Below, piece after piece: positions 50,918-63,999 of a stretch of 64,000 nt of DNA (positions are counted from its first letter, which is position 1; every line of letters begins with the position of its first letter). The notes beneath the pieces are model-generated. The model was not told where the DNA came from and made no database searches. It was given only the letters and a program-made list of their open reading frames with translations. Both the position numbers and the translations under genes were made by a program. This DNA is from Clostridia bacterium UC5.1-1C12. GTDB lineage: Bacteria; Bacillota_I; Bacilli_A; Erysipelotrichales; Erysipelotrichaceae. Where the stretch lies: contig BBZX01000004.1 of assembly GCA_001305055.1 (NCBI GenBank), positions 186,001-250,000 of the forward strand, in the 5' to 3' direction.

Positions 50918-51754
50918 TTATTTTAAAAGATTTGTATGATAACAGACGCAATCTGCATAAAGATTTGATGCGATTATCTCCTCGATCCGCTGACGGTTTC
51001 TGGTTAAACCAAACAAGGCCGAGCCGCTGCCGGACATTAAAACCGCGTCAAAGCCATCTTTTAACATTTGCTGTTTAAGCTCACCGATCTGCGGAACTAG
51101 TTTGAATGCCGGCTGTTCTAATGTATTACCGATGAGCGGCAGCCATTCCTCATCGCGCCCGGCTTTTAATGCAGATGTAATCCTGGCAATATCAGGATGC
51201 TTGGCACGCTTAAAGTCAAGCAGTTTGAACGCACCGGCGGTTGAAACACCCATCGCCGGTTTCACCAGTATGATTTCATAATTAAAGACAGGTTTGATGG
51301 GTTCAATCTTCTCACCGATACCGCTGACATAAGCCGGCTTATTCATGACACAAAATGGAACGTCGGCGCCGATCTGTTTGCCAAGAGCGGCTAAATCTGT
51401 TTCAGGTATATTCAAATTACAGAGCTGATTGATTCCTCTCATTACCGCAGCAGCATCCGCACTGCCGCCAGCCAGACCGGCCTGCATCGGTATTACCTTA
51501 TGACAGTCTATCTTAAAATGCTGCTTCAATTGGTACGTATCCCGCATGAGCTTTACAGCTCTGACAATCGTATTCGTTTCATCAAAAGGCATGGCTTTAT
51601 CACATGTGTAGCAATCCTCATCACTGAATTCAATCGTCAGCGTATCATGGAAGGTCAAGGGCAGCATAATCATTGACAATTCATGATATCCGTCAGGCCG
51701 CCGGCATACGACATCAAGGCTTAAATTAATCTTTGCATAAGCTGATTCCCGCAT
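50918..51754 (-). CDS. ispE: 4-diphosphocytidyl-2-C-methyl-D-erythritol kinase
   Basis: 278 residues of the GHMP kinase family, fourth step of the MEP isoprenoid pathway. Motifs: SAYAKINLSLDVVCRRPDGY at the N-terminus, the ATP loop PMQAGLAGGSADAAAVMRG, and near the end DAVLMSGSGSALFGL. ATG 51754 follows AGGAGTG and lies inside rsmA (29-bp overlap). Intact. Confidence 0.94.
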   Translation of the reverse strand: MRESAYAKINLSLDVVCRRPDGYHELSMIMLPLTFHDTLTIEFSDEDCYTCDKAMPFDETNTIVRAVKLMRDTYQLKQHFKIDCHKVIPMQAGLAGGSADAAAVMRGINQLCNLNIPETDLAALGKQIGADVPFCVMNKPAYVSGIGEKIEPIKPVFNYEIILVKPAMGVSTAGAFKLLDFKRAKHPDIARITSALKAGRDEEWLPLIGNTLEQPAFKLVPQIGELKQQMLKDGFDAVLMSGSGSALFGLTRNRQRIEEIIASNLYADCVCYHTNLLK

Positions 51755-52597
51755 TTTCCACACTCCTATATAGACTGATAAATTCTTCCAATCCACAGCT
51801 TTCTGCCCTTCTGGCAGGATCAATGCCGCTGTCCGTCAGTACTTTGCGCGCTGATTCCTTATCACCGATCGTTTCTGAAAGGTTATTCAGCAAAGTTTTA
51901 CGGCGCTGAGTAAAGCAGCCTTTCACTAATTTATAAAATATTGGTTCATTGATCGTCGGATCATTTTCTTTAAACCGAAACTGCAGCACTGCGGAGTCTA
52001 CATTCGGCTTGGGGTTAAATACATTTTTGGGTACCTTCAGCACATTTTTAACTGTACAGCGATACTGTGTGATAACACTGAGCGCATTATAGTCCTTCGT
52101 ATTGCATTTAGCCGCGAAACGATCCGCCACTTCCTTTTGCATCATTACAGTTATTTGTGAAATACCCGCGTCTGCTTCAAAGATTTTAAATAGAATCGGC
52201 GTTGTAATATAATAAGGCAGATTGGCCGCCACTACAACCTCATATCCCTCCTCCAAATAGGTTTAGTCACTGCTTTTAAGTCAATATTTAAAAAATCCTG
52301 AAGGACGACCTCGACATTGTCACATTCCGCAAGCGTATCGGCAAGCACTGCCGGCAGCCGTTCATCTATCTCAAAAGCAACTACTTTATCCGCTTCCTTG
52401 CTCAGCATCTGTGTCAGCGCTCCGATACCCGGGCCGATTTCGAAGACTGCGCACTTGCCCTTTGTCACTGCTGCTGCCGCTATTTTACTGACAATGCCCG
52501 GTTCAATCAGAAAATTCTGACCGTAATTTTTCTTCGCATATAAATCATGTTTTTCAAGAATTTCTTTGGTTCTTGACGGTGTCGCTATTACTTTCAT
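51726..52597 (-). CDS. rsmA: 16S rRNA (adenine1518/1519-N6)-dimethyltransferase
   Basis: 290 residues; dimethylates two adenines near the 3' end of 16S rRNA during small-subunit assembly. Motifs: KKNYGQNFLIEPGIVSKIAA, SAM motif VFEIGPGIGALTQML, VVAFEIDERL, and the catalytic VVAANLPYYITTPILFK. One T is missing near 52259 (TKP to YLEEGYE). It overlaps the rnmV end by 44 bp and ispE by 29 bp. Confidence 0.94.
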
Positions 52598-53132
52598 CCT
52601 TTTCCTCCTCAATCATTTCCCTTAATTCATCTTCTGTGACTTGAATCATATTCAGCCGCTTAAACAATGTCTTGGCATTTGCCTTGCCGATAAACAGCCG
52701 CTCACCGATCCGCTCGCGCAGCCATGCCGAATTTTCTTTGCCATTTAAACCAAGAGCATTAAAAACATCCCAACTGATAGTTTCCTCAATCTTATCCGTA
52801 TAAGTCATACAATTCTTTAACGATTCTTCAAGATCCTCACGCTTTGCATGTTCAACACCCACCTTTTTTGTCGTATGAGCCTTACCTTTCGCAATGAATG
52901 CATTCTTGCAGTTCGGTACTGCCTTGTTGATGGCATCTCTGATCTTATTACCGGGCGCATCAGGATCTGTAAATATAATGACTCCCCGCTTTTCATTTGC
53001 TAAACGAATCGCCGCCAGTGTTTTCTTACCCAGATGTGTACCCTGTGTCTCAATCGTATCACAATCAAAATGACTTTTAAGTACATTACTGTCGTTTTTT
53101 CCTTCAACTACAATGATTTCTTTTATTTTCAT
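52554..53132 (-). CDS. rnmV: Ribonuclease M5
   Basis: 192 residues; Toprim-domain nuclease that trims 5S rRNA precursors in Gram-positive bacteria. Toprim motifs: KEIIVVEGKNDSNVLK with the glutamate, and IIFTDPDAPGNKIRDAI with the acidic pair; IAKGKAHTTKKVGVEHA is the family signature. ATG 53132 follows AAGGATG. Located before rsmA as in most Bacillota. Intact. Confidence 0.93.
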   Translation of the reverse strand: MKIKEIIVVEGKNDSNVLKSHFDCDTIETQGTHLGKKTLAAIRLANEKRGVIIFTDPDAPGNKIRDAINKAVPNCKNAFIAKGKAHTTKKVGVEHAKREDLEESLKNCMTYTDKIEETISWDVFNALGLNGKENSAWLRERIGERLFIGKANAKTLFKRLNMIQVTEDELREMIEEEKDESNSDTVKNQRNS

Positions 53133-53230
53133 GCTGATCATCCTTACCGCCCTATTTTACCACGAATCCGCTATTTAGAATAGTTTCTCAAAGGGTAATT
53201 CCATCAGAAAGCTGTCTTTTAAAAAGAACT

Positions 53231-53280
53231 TAAAAAGCTCGTATACGCTGTATTAATGAATTTACAGCTAATTACGAGCA
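53231..53280 (-). terminator. Terminator hairpin of the beta-glucoside operon
   Basis: Nested arms GCTCGTA/TACGAGC (53237-53243 and 53273-53279) and GCTGTA/TACAGC form one long stem; the minus strand then reads TTTTTAAG. Confidence 0.55.
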
Positions 53281-53325
53281 AGTATATAATTTATTTATTC
53301 AGTCAGCATGAACCGGCAGTTCTTT

Positions 53326-55396
<2,071 letters not shown>

Positions 55397-55461
55397 CTAT
55401 TTGTTCTCCTTTAAAGAAGTGGGAAGAGTTTCTTCCCACCTAATTGTATAGTTTTATGTTA

Positions 55462-56804
55462 CTAATCCTCATCAAAGCCGATGATCCACGTAATAACAAA
55501 GCCTAAAACTGTTGCCATTACCGCTGCCGCACAAGCAAGATAGAAATTGCTCATCGAACCACCCATGAAATCGGCAGTGTCAGGAATGAACAGGAAGCTG
55601 TCGCATAAGCACGGATATCAAAGATACCGATAAAGACACCTGTGATTGCGGAAGCTATGATTGCAGAAATGAGCGGTTTTTTCATACGAATCAAAACACC
55701 ATATAATGCTGGCTCGGTAACGGATAGCAATGCGGTAATTCCTGTGGAAATACCTACTTCCTTATTTTCAGCCTTCTTTGCCTTGAAACCGACAGCCAAA
55801 GCGGCTCCGGCAATTGCCAGATTGGCAGCTAATGCCTTTGAGAAAAGCAAGGAAGAACCGACAGCCGTGATTTCATTTACAATTAACGGAGTAATAATCG
55901 TATGCATGCCTACCATAACCAATAATGGGTGTAATGCAGATAAAATCGCCATTGAAAGGCCGCCGAAGCTTGTTACCCAAATACAGAATTGAGCAAGTGC
56001 AGAACCGACAATCGTACCAATCGGTCCTAAAACCATCAGCGTGAATGGAAACATGATCATAGCTAATGCAAACGGACGAACGATCGATTTGATCGCATTC
56101 GGTGTAACTTTAAGAATCGCTTTATCCAGCACTGACATTACCGGCACCATCAATAATGCCGGAACGATGTTAGACGTATATTTTACAGTCATTAATGGGA
56201 TGCCAAAGATTGATAGTCCCTCAACACCGGTCACAGCTGCTGAACAGAGTGCCAGCATGATGAAAGCAGCTACATATTCATTGGTTTTTAATCTTCTGGC
56301 ACCTGCAAAAGCAACCATAACCGGCAGATATGAATAAGCCGCATTAGCCAGTGCATTCAGCAGTATATAAGTGGAAGATTCATTCGTCAATACATTGAAA
56401 TTCAGCAATAATGCCAAAACAGCACTGATGAGTCCCGAACCTATTAATACAGGCAATGTCGGTGTAATACAGCCGCTGATAAATGCAAAAATCTGATTTA
56501 TTTTACTTTCTTTTTGATCTTCAGCTTTTGTACTCTCTGTTACAGGCGCAGCCTCAGCATCAGGAAGCAATGGAAGTATTTCATTATATAACTGTTCCAC
56601 TTCTACACCAATAATCACCTGAAACATTCCGCCTTGCTTAACGATCCCCTTAACACCTTTTAACCCTTTTAATGCTTCTTCATCAGCTTTTGTATCATCA
56701 TTTAATACAAAACGCAGACGAGTCATACAATGCGTGTGTGTGTTGATGTTTTCTTTACCACCTAAATACTCAATAATTTTAGGTGCTGTTTCTTTAAAAT
56801 TCAT
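55462..56804 (-). CDS. PTS beta-glucoside-type EIIBC component
   Basis: About 447 residues. The EIIB domain (1-85) has the phosphorylated Cys in NTHTHCMTRLRFVL; a linker of about 25 residues follows; the EIIC domain has about ten membrane segments with GLISAVLALLLNF and TGITALLSVTEPALYGVLIR. A C run near 55585 is one base short; restoring it gives LFIPDTADFMGGSM and a last span ending at 55462. EIIA is not fused and not adjacent, so it must be supplied from elsewhere. Own promoter at 56849-56877. Confidence 0.9.
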
Positions 56805-56848
56805 TTTTAATCCTCCTTATATTAATCAAGAATTTACCTTGCAGCTAT

Positions 56849-56877
56849 ATAATAAAAGGATTCATTCAGTCGAACAA
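56849..56877 (-). promoter_or_regulatory. Promoter of the PTS-glucosidase genes
   Basis: On the minus strand TTGTTC (56872-56877) and TATTAT (56849-56854) are 17 bp apart, with AGGAGG then upstream of ATG 56804. Confidence 0.55.
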
Positions 56878-56916
56878 GAACATGAATTTCTTTAAATCCG
56901 GAAATTTAGTGAACAA

Positions 56917-58631
56917 TTAAAGTTTCTGTTCCTTCATCATCTGCCCAAAGCGATTAATCAATCGATGATAAAACAAGAAAGTGCCTTTTGAATTATAATT
57001 AAATAAGAAAAAACGATGGCCATGCCAGCTTGTTTCCACAACCATAGTTTCTAATTCATCATTGAGCGAGGTCATTAAATAACAATCATTGATACAAATG
57101 ATTTCCCGGTTCACCGCAATTTTTACACCATGAATTTGAATCATTTCTTCAGCTTCTAAATAGTCACCATAAAAGATTTTCACAGGACGGTTTTTATATA
57201 CGATGCGATCAATTGCTTCATAGTCTTGACTATTGATAAATGGATGTATTTTTAAAAAAGGAACATTACCAAAAGAGCCAAGAATACTTTTGGTGCCTAA
57301 AATCAAAGCATAATTCTTTTCTGTCAAGCGTTTTTCTATATCCCACCGAACATAAATAGGTGTAATGGTTGCTTTTGAACCGAAATGTTTTTCTAAATCG
57401 GTTTTAATCATATTACATTGCGATATATTGCTTTCATATAGAAGCATATTTTCATGAATAACGACATGTTTGCGGTACAGCCCCTGTACATGCATTGCCA
57501 TATAAGCACGATTTTCATTATCAGGTTTTATTTGAGTATAAGCAGTAATTAATTCACATAGCTTTCCGCAAAGCATGTATGCACTAAGTAAACGCTGCAG
57601 CATCTGATCAAATGTAAAATCGTTTAAATGGGTTCTGCGGAAACCTTTTTTTAATAATTCATCTAAATGAGCGATTAAAGAATCTGCTTCATCAAGACGC
57701 AGCAGCTCTTCATGGTATTCATTGTTGACCCACTCGATGAATTGACTGACAATCGTATATGCCAATGGGTTTTCAATTACCGCCCGATTCAAAGAGGCAA
57801 GCGGCAGCGATGACAATTCCTTATAAGATATGTGGATATCGACTTTCTTTAGGGCATCGGCAACATCCTTAAAAATAGCGTCATCTTTGACATGCATAGG
57901 TTCTAAGTAACAGCCGTGGTTTGTTCTTTGTATTATTATCATGATATGAACAATTAATTTTGTAATATTCTCATTGGATAACACAAAATGATGTTCATTT
58001 AAAAAACATTTATTATTTCCTGTACATCATATAATTTTTGCTGATACTCCTTTTCAAGATAATTTAAAAGATGGCGGTTCTCTGTTGCTTGTCCCTCACC
58101 TTTCACAAAAGTCCGCACAAGCAGTTCTCTAATCGCTTTTTCATCAGCATTAAGACGCATTCCCTTACGAGAAGAAATGGAAATAGAAGCCATTGGCACC
58201 ATGAGTGGAATCTCTTTCTCTAATTCATGGACAATGCCTGAAATGCTTGACTTGGATACATACATTTTATCTGCCAGCATATTCATCGAAATATAACCGC
58301 TTGTACGGCATAGATAAGTAAGGATAAATATTTTACGTTCCTCTGCTTCACTGCCTAATGTTTGTCCTTCATCTTCATGAATAATTTCTTCATACGCATT
58401 TAAAAATTCCTCTTTTTTCTCAAAAGGAATACTAATTCTGCCATCCTTTTCGCAAAGCGATAATTGATATTTTTTGAGTGCATTTTGGATCATCTGTAAA
58501 TCACTTTTCAGTGTTTTCTCACTTATACCTCCCTGAGTACACAGCTCTTTATCACTTGCGCCAAAATAACTTGCGATAATTTCCCTTAAGAATTTCTTCT
58601 GCCTGTTTATCATATAAAAATTATGACACAT
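56917..58631 (-). CDS. PRD-containing transcriptional regulator (BglG/MtlR-like activator family)
   Basis: About 571 residues. The N-terminus has two helix-turn-helix regions (DKELCTQGGISEKTLKSDLQ and ISMNMLADKMYVSKSSISGI), so it is a DNA-binding activator, not an RNA-binding antiterminator. The centre has PRD helices with the phosphorylatable His region (AYMAMHVQGLYRKHVVIHEN). The C-terminus is EIIB-like or mixed. A T run near 58007 is one base short (INVF to LNEHHF). It lies just upstream of the PTS operon and probably activates it when unphosphorylated by substrate uptake. The start could be 58631 or 58613. Confidence 0.82.
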
Positions 58632-58730
58632 TCCTTTTATTCACGCAAGGATATGATTTTTGATATACACAAGCGTCAACTATCAAGAAGATGGCAATCT
58701 GATTAAGTGAAAATTCCTATATAAGAAAAA

Positions 58731-58752
58731 AACGAAGTCATTAAGACTCCGT
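58731..58752 (-). terminator. Intrinsic terminator after the 3D-domain lipoprotein
   Basis: ACGGAGTC and GACTTCGT (one G-U pair) around TTAAT, followed by a run of T residues on the minus strand, right after the stop at 58753. Confidence 0.7.
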
Positions 58753-59574
58753 CTATACCGCGCAGGCTCTTGGACCTGTTCGTCCGCCCACGCGTTCAAT
58801 AATCACTTTAGGATTGTTCAAAGCATAATTAATTGACATATTGTGTTCAGATTCACTGCCGATAAATAAATCAAGCTTTGCACCGCGGATAGCACCGCCG
58901 CGATCCATGACAATAGCCTGGAAAGGTACGCCGGGAGTTAATCCCTCACCGCTGTATCCATGATCATAAATCGTCAGAATCGAACAGAATGGAATACTTG
59001 GATCAGCCGCTACAATATAGTAACCGCCATAAGTAATGCCTTCGCTCCATTCACCATTAGGCTGCAATACACTGTGCTTCCCTACCGAAGCACCGCCGGC
59101 TGTTCCAGAATAACCGCTTTCTGCACCGCCGCAGCCTACGCAGTCAACACCATAGCTGGTCATTCTTGGATAAAATTCAGAGCCAACAGTCACGCTGCCG
59201 CCAAACTTCATCATCGGCGCCACCGCATCTTCAACTCGTTTAGAGCCAAGTACCGGTGTCTTGGAGATAACTTCTCCTTCTTCATTGCGGGTTACAAAAA
59301 AGTCTTCATAAGTTGTCTCTGGAATGCCCTCTACATAAGAGGCAATCCAGTCGATTCCTTCACCGCCGTCATAATCAGCATAGACCATAGCCGGCAATGA
59401 ATCTGAAGTTGTAACCACTGTTTCCACTTCGACCTGAAATTCATCAGGTGCATCTATTTCAGTCTTTGTTCTTAATACCAGCTGATTGCCGGCATCAAGT
59501 TTGACCGTACTTACACAACCACATAATGTGAAAACCGTCATGAACAATCCGAAAAAAATTCGTTTTAAATTCAT
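58753..59574 (-). CDS. Lipoprotein with G5-like and 3D (lytic transglycosylase-like) domains
   Basis: 273 residues. ATG 59574 follows AGGAGG; the signal peptide ends in lipobox LCGC. Residues about 40-125 look like a G5-type beta domain (VEVETVVTTSDSLPAMVYAD). The C-terminus is a 3D domain with the double-psi barrel aspartates in FQAIVMDRGGAI and GAKLDLFIG, seen in RpfB/YocH-type wall enzymes. It probably remodels peptidoglycan outside the membrane. A gap at 59575-60020 upstream is pyrimidine-rich and shows no gene. Confidence 0.82.
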   Translation of the reverse strand: MNLKRIFFGLFMTVFTLCGCVSTVKLDAGNQLVLRTKTEIDAPDEFQVEVETVVTTSDSLPAMVYADYDGGEGIDWIASYVEGIPETTYEDFFVTRNEEGEVISKTPVLGSKRVEDAVAPMMKFGGSVTVGSEFYPRMTSYGVDCVGCGGAESGYSGTAGGASVGKHSVLQPNGEWSEGITYGGYYIVAADPSIPFCSILTIYDHGYSGEGLTPGVPFQAIVMDRGGAIRGAKLDLFIGSESEHNMSINYALNNPKVIIERVGGRTGPRACAV

Positions 59575-60020
59575 AATTTCCTCCTTTTTCACGAAAGCTT
59601 GAAAAGTATAACACAGATTATTTATCTTGTCCAATTTTTATGCTTTTTCACTTGTTTTTTTTAGCGTTATTCCCACTTTTTTATGAGAATATTGCCCTCT
59701 CATTTTTCACAAGCATTTCACAAAGTTCCTAACTAAAGCGGTTTACTAACATTGATTTTGTCATAAAACCCCACTTTTTTGTAATTTATCTTGTGAAATT
59801 TGTATTTTTATTGTCAATTGAATAATTTTTGTTTATTTTTTTTGCTTTTTTTCGCTTTCAACCTCTATTCTATGCATGTATTCTTCCTGTTATGACGAAT
59901 TTTATACCTTTCATATTAAACATTTGGAAGGAATACATTCACAATAAAATAGAAATCAGCAGGTATTCTCCGCTTTGACTGCATCTGCTGCCAACCATAT
60001 AAATTAAATGTGTATACAAT

Positions 60021-60059
60021 GTAAAAAGTCCGCCTTCATTAAGACTGCGGACTTTTTAC
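60021..60059 (-). terminator. Terminator overlapping the NUDIX gene end
   Basis: A perfect 13-bp stem, GTAAAAAGTCCGC with GCGGACTTTTTAC, spans the stop codon at 60039 and is followed by T residues on the minus strand. Confidence 0.7.
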
Positions 60060-60464
60060 ATTTATTAATTCAGTTTTATTGCTCAGCTTTTTTATACGCT
60101 GTATCATTTCAATATCTGCAGGACAGAACGAATATTCATCAATTTGACTTGGTGATACCCATGCCATACGCTGATGGACATTCATATGCAGCTCATCATT
60201 CATCAGTATTGCCTTATAGAAAGCGAAGTGAATCTCATTTTCCGGATAGACATAAGAGCTCTCTTCATAAAGGTCAAGGATTTTAATATCCGCATTTAAT
60301 TCTTCTTTACATTCTCTGATTGCGCAAGCTTCTAATGTTTCATTGGCTTCCAGCTTACCGCCGGGAAATTCCCACAGCTCTGAACAGCTGCCGCCGGCTT
60401 GGCGCTGACAAATTAAAATTTCATTTTTATTATTATAAATGATAGCCGCCGCTACGTGCTTCGT
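60039..60464 (-). CDS. NUDIX hydrolase, MutT-like (8-oxo-dGTPase type)
   Basis: 141 residues. The full NUDIX box is visible: GGKLEANETLEACAIRECKE followed by ELN, preceded by SELWEFPGG, and a C-terminal MAWVSPSQIDEY as in MutT. The frame is open over its whole length but has no ATG, GTG or TTG at the start. The family-like beginning KHVAAAIIYNNK is preceded by ACG (60464), five bases after GAGGTG, so either ACG initiates or the T of an ATG is miscalled. It starts within 10 bp of the preceding stop, so it is co-transcribed with the DUF5662-like gene. Confidence 0.8.
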   Translation of the reverse strand, partial: TKHVAAAIIYNNKNEILICQRQAGGSCSELWEFPGGKLEANETLEACAIRECKEELNADIKILDLYEESSYVYPENEIHFAFYKAILMNDELHMNVHQRMAWVSPSQIDEYSFCPADIEMIQRIKKLSNKTELINVKSPQS

Positions 60465-60473
60465 GTCGTCACC

Positions 60474-61000
60474 TCATTGATTTTTTAATATTTCTTTCCT
60501 TATATATTGTACGGTCGTATCAAGATCTGTATCAGCCAGCATTTTAAGCATTGTTTCAAGCAGCTGATGTGTATCGGGATGCATCATATAGCGATGTCGT
60601 CCGCGCAGATAATACTCATAAGGTGCTTGATCTGTATATTTATCTTTTTGATAGATTCTGGTTGCTGTCACCCGATCACAAAACATTTCCACAACATAGT
60701 TAACCGGCATCGCGGTACCCTGCATGCCATTCTTCCCCAAATCAACCCAATATTCCCAATGATGCTTATTGCGTCCTTTATGATGCAGCCAGCCCAATGA
60801 ATAGCCAAGCGTTTCTTTTTCCTTTTCAATCGGTGACCGGTTGCCTTGAAATACTTCACACCCGCTGAAAATTCTACCCAAGAATACTTCGATAAGTCAT
60901 GAAGCAATCCCTGTTTATACAGACCACAGCGAAAGCATAACTGACCAACCTTAATTTTATGTGCTGTAATGGTGGAGAAATGGCCCACAAGCTTATTCAT
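60474..61000 (-). CDS. DUF5662-like protein
   Basis: 175 residues after one correction (a T run near 60862 is one base short, KYF to QGNRSPIEKEKE). Histidine-rich segments HKIKVGQLCFRCGLYKQGLL, HDLSKYSWVEF and GWLHHKGRNKHHWEYW recall an HD-type metal site, and AMPVNYVVEMFCDRV follows. ATG 61000 overlaps the phosphatase stop by 8 bp. Enzymatic role unknown. Confidence 0.75.
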
Positions 61001-61777
61001 GCCGCCCTTCCTCAATAAGCTTTACCATATCCTCAAAGCATTCCTGATTAGCGGCCACTAAACCGATTGGATGATCATAATTAAAGGTTTCCGGTTCAAG
61101 TACATGTAGCTTACCGCCGGCATTGCGCAGGATTACTTCACCAGCCGCAAAATCCCATGGTGACAGACTTTCCTCATAATATGCATCAACACGTCCGGAA
61201 GCCACATAGCACAGATCCATTGCCGCTGAACCGGAACGGCGGATATCCCGGCAATTTAAAAAGATTCGTTTGGCTAGTTCAAAAGTCATATCAGCCTTTT
61301 CTTTATGATAAGGAGATGTACCAATCAGCACTAACGCGTCTCCTAATTTATTCTGACTCAAATGAATCGGCTGTTCATTCAGCCGGCTGCCTTCACCATT
61401 AACACCGACAAAGGCCTCATTCAGATAAGGATTATAAACAACTCCGATCACCCCGCGTTTTGATGCAGCAAGGCAATTGATATACAGGAATGCTTATATT
61501 CATAGGCATAATTTGTTGTACCGTCAATTGGATCAATCACCCATGTATAACCATCACTGATATTTCTGACATTATCCTCTTCTGCAATAAAAGTTGATTC
61601 CGGAATTAACTTCGCGCACTCACTCATAATATAACGCTGTGATGCCAGATCCATATTGGTAACAATATCCGCTGAGCCGCCTTTTTCCATAATTTCCTTA
61701 CTGGCAGCACTGGTAATCTTTAATCCGGCATTGCGGGCAACGGTTTCTATTTTCTTAGCTAACTGTACATAATCCAT
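60993..61777 (-). CDS. Inositol monophosphatase-family protein
   Basis: 261 residues. Metal-site motifs: TFIAEEDN, WVIDPIDGTTNYAYEY and SPWDFAAGEVILRNAGG. A G run near 61451 is one base short (HQNAG to VIGVVYNP). The start at 61777 was chosen for GAGAGG at normal spacing. In such low-GC bacteria the enzyme may act on inositol phosphate, fructose 1,6-bisphosphate or 3'-phosphoadenosine phosphate; the sequence does not decide. First gene of a three-gene operon. Confidence 0.88.
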
Positions 61778-61886
61778 ATTCATGACCTCTCTTTTTTCCA
61801 CTTCATCATTATAGCACAAATTTCTTCAGTGTTTTCTTATGATGTTTTAAGGGAAACATGGTAAAATAAATGAACGAGGTGATTCT

Positions 61887-63216
61887 ATGTTGAAAGATAC
61901 GATTGCGGCAATCTCAACTGCCAATCAGGACGGAGCGATTTCAATCGTCCGTTTAAGCGGTGATGAGGCCATTGATATAGCCAATCAGTTATTTTCAGCT
62001 GATTTGACGCAAAAGGAAAGCCATACGATAACCTATGGTACGATCTATGATCCAAATTCTCATGAAGCTGTGGATGAAGTTTTAGTCAGTGTATTTAAAG
62101 CACCGAAAACCTTTACCCGCGAGGATGTTGTAGAGATCAACTGCCATGGCGGACGTTTGTGACACGCAAGGTGTTATCATTGCTGCTTAGTTCTGGTGCC
62201 AGACTTGCTCAGCCGGGCGAGTTTACCCAGCGGGCTTTTTTAAATGGACGAATCGATTTAACCCAGGCGGAAGCAATCAATGATTTAATCAATGCGAAAA
62301 ACAATACGAATCTGAAAACCGCAATCAAGGGAGTAAAGGGAAGTATCCGCAAACTGCTTGACCCGTTAATTAATGATCTTCTTGACATAATCGCTAATAT
62401 TGAAGTGAATATTGACTACCCTGAATATGATGATGTAGAACAGCTCACCGATGAGAAACTATTGCCGATGGCAAAAACATGGTCAGCGAAAATTAAAGCG
62501 ATTCTCGTGAAAAGCGAAAGCAGTCAGATGCTTAAAGAAGGCATTAAACCGCGATCATCGGCAAACCGAATGTCGGTAAATCAAGCCTGCTTAATGCCTT
62601 GCTTGAGGAAGAGAAAGCGATTGTCACCGATATTGCCGGTACGACACGGGATCTAGTGGAAGGAACGATTCAGCTGGGCCATGTTGCTTTAAACCTGATT
62701 GATACCGCCGGGATCCGTGAAACTGAAGATATAGTTGAGAAAATCGGCATAGATCGATCACTGCAGGCCATTGAGAATGCTCAGCTTGTACTGATGGTGC
62801 TTGACGCGTCAAGTCCGCTGGATGAACAAGATAAAGAATTATTAAAGCTGACGGAAAATAAAACACGGATTCTCGTCTATAACAAAACCGATATTGCACC
62901 TGTAAGTGAAGGCGTCGCTATCAGTGCCAAAACTAATGAGTTAAAACCGCTGATTCAAGAGATTGAGCGGCTCTTTGAGAAGCATCTGATTGCTATGGAG
63001 GAACCTGCCTTAAATAATGAACGCCAGATTGCTTTAATGAACCGTGCCCTGCAGTCAATGAATCAGGCAATCAAGGCCATGGACAGCGGCATGGAGCTGG
63101 ATTTAGTAACTATTGACCTTCAAGATGCATATACAAGCCTAAAAGAAATATTAGGAGAAGTATCCAGAGATGATTTGCTAGACACTCTGTTTTCAAACTT
63201 CTGTTTGGGGAAATAA
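61887..63216 (+). CDS. mnmE: tRNA uridine-5-carboxymethylaminomethyl modification GTPase
   Basis: 443 residues; with MnmG it modifies the wobble uridine of several tRNAs. N-terminal folate domain: [28 protein letters not shown]. GTPase: [33 protein letters not shown]. The C-terminal catalytic motif FCLGK is at the end. A T run at 62155-62157 and an A run at 62548-62550 are each one base short; with both restored the length is normal. Confidence 0.95.
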
Positions 63217-63217
63217 C

Positions 63218-63984
63218 ATGAAAATTATCGATACACACGCACATGTCACATGCGATGAATTATTTAATCAAATTGATGCTGTTACACAACGGGCAAAAGA
63301 AGCCGGATTGATTAAAATACTGGTAGTTTGTACCAGCTTTGAGGAAGCCAAGCGTGCCATTGAACTAGCTGAAAAAGAGGATTTGTATGATTGTGCTTTC
63401 GGCTTTCATCCTGAGAATGCGGATGATATTAATGATCAAGATATTGAACGATTAAAACAGATATTGGCACATCCAAAAATGGTAGCTTAGGTGAAATTGG
63501 TTTGGATTATCACTGGCGGCAGGATAATAAGGATCAGCAGAAACAGCTGTTTATTAAACAAATTGAATTGGCAAATGAACTTGATCTGCCCATTCTTGTA
63601 CATATGCGCGACGCAACCGCCGATACGCTTGAAATCTTCAAACAGCATCCGGTAAAGGGTGTGATGCATTGCTACTCCGGCAGTCTTGAAACCACGAAAA
63701 TACTTTTAAAAATGGGCTTCTATATCTCATTTGCCGGCCCCTTGACCTTTAAAAATGCCAATGAAGCCTTAACGGTCTGTAACTATGTTCCGCTGGAGCG
63801 CGTCTTTGTGGAAACTGACTGTCCCTACATGACACCGCATCCCCACCGCGGCAAGCAGAATGAACCATACTATGTTCAATTTACCTTCGCAAAAGCCTGT
63901 GAAGTGAAGGGACTTGATGCCGATATACTGAGTGAAGCAATGCTTGCGAATTACCGCCGTTTATTTACTAAGAGCAAAGCTTAG
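63218..63984 (+). CDS. tatD: TatD-family metal-dependent DNase
   Basis: 255 residues. Metal ligands: IDTHAHVTC, GEIGLDYHW, LVHMRDA, GVMHCYSGS and ETDCPYMTPHPHRGKQNEP. A T run at 63485-63486 is one base short (MVA to LGEIGLD). It starts 1 bp after mnmE stops and is probably co-transcribed. TatD proteins act as 3'-5' exonucleases in DNA repair and quality control. Confidence 0.93.
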
Positions 63985-63999
63985 GCGATGCTCTTTTCT
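63971..63999 (+). terminator. Terminator overlapping the tatD end
   Basis: AAGAGCA (63971-63977) pairs with TGCTCTT (63990-63996), followed by T-rich sequence to the window edge. Confidence 0.5.

Noticed and set aside
60008..60286. A 92-codon plus-strand frame at 60 kb
   Set aside because: It is antisense to the NUDIX hydrolase, whose complete NUDIX box is far stronger evidence.
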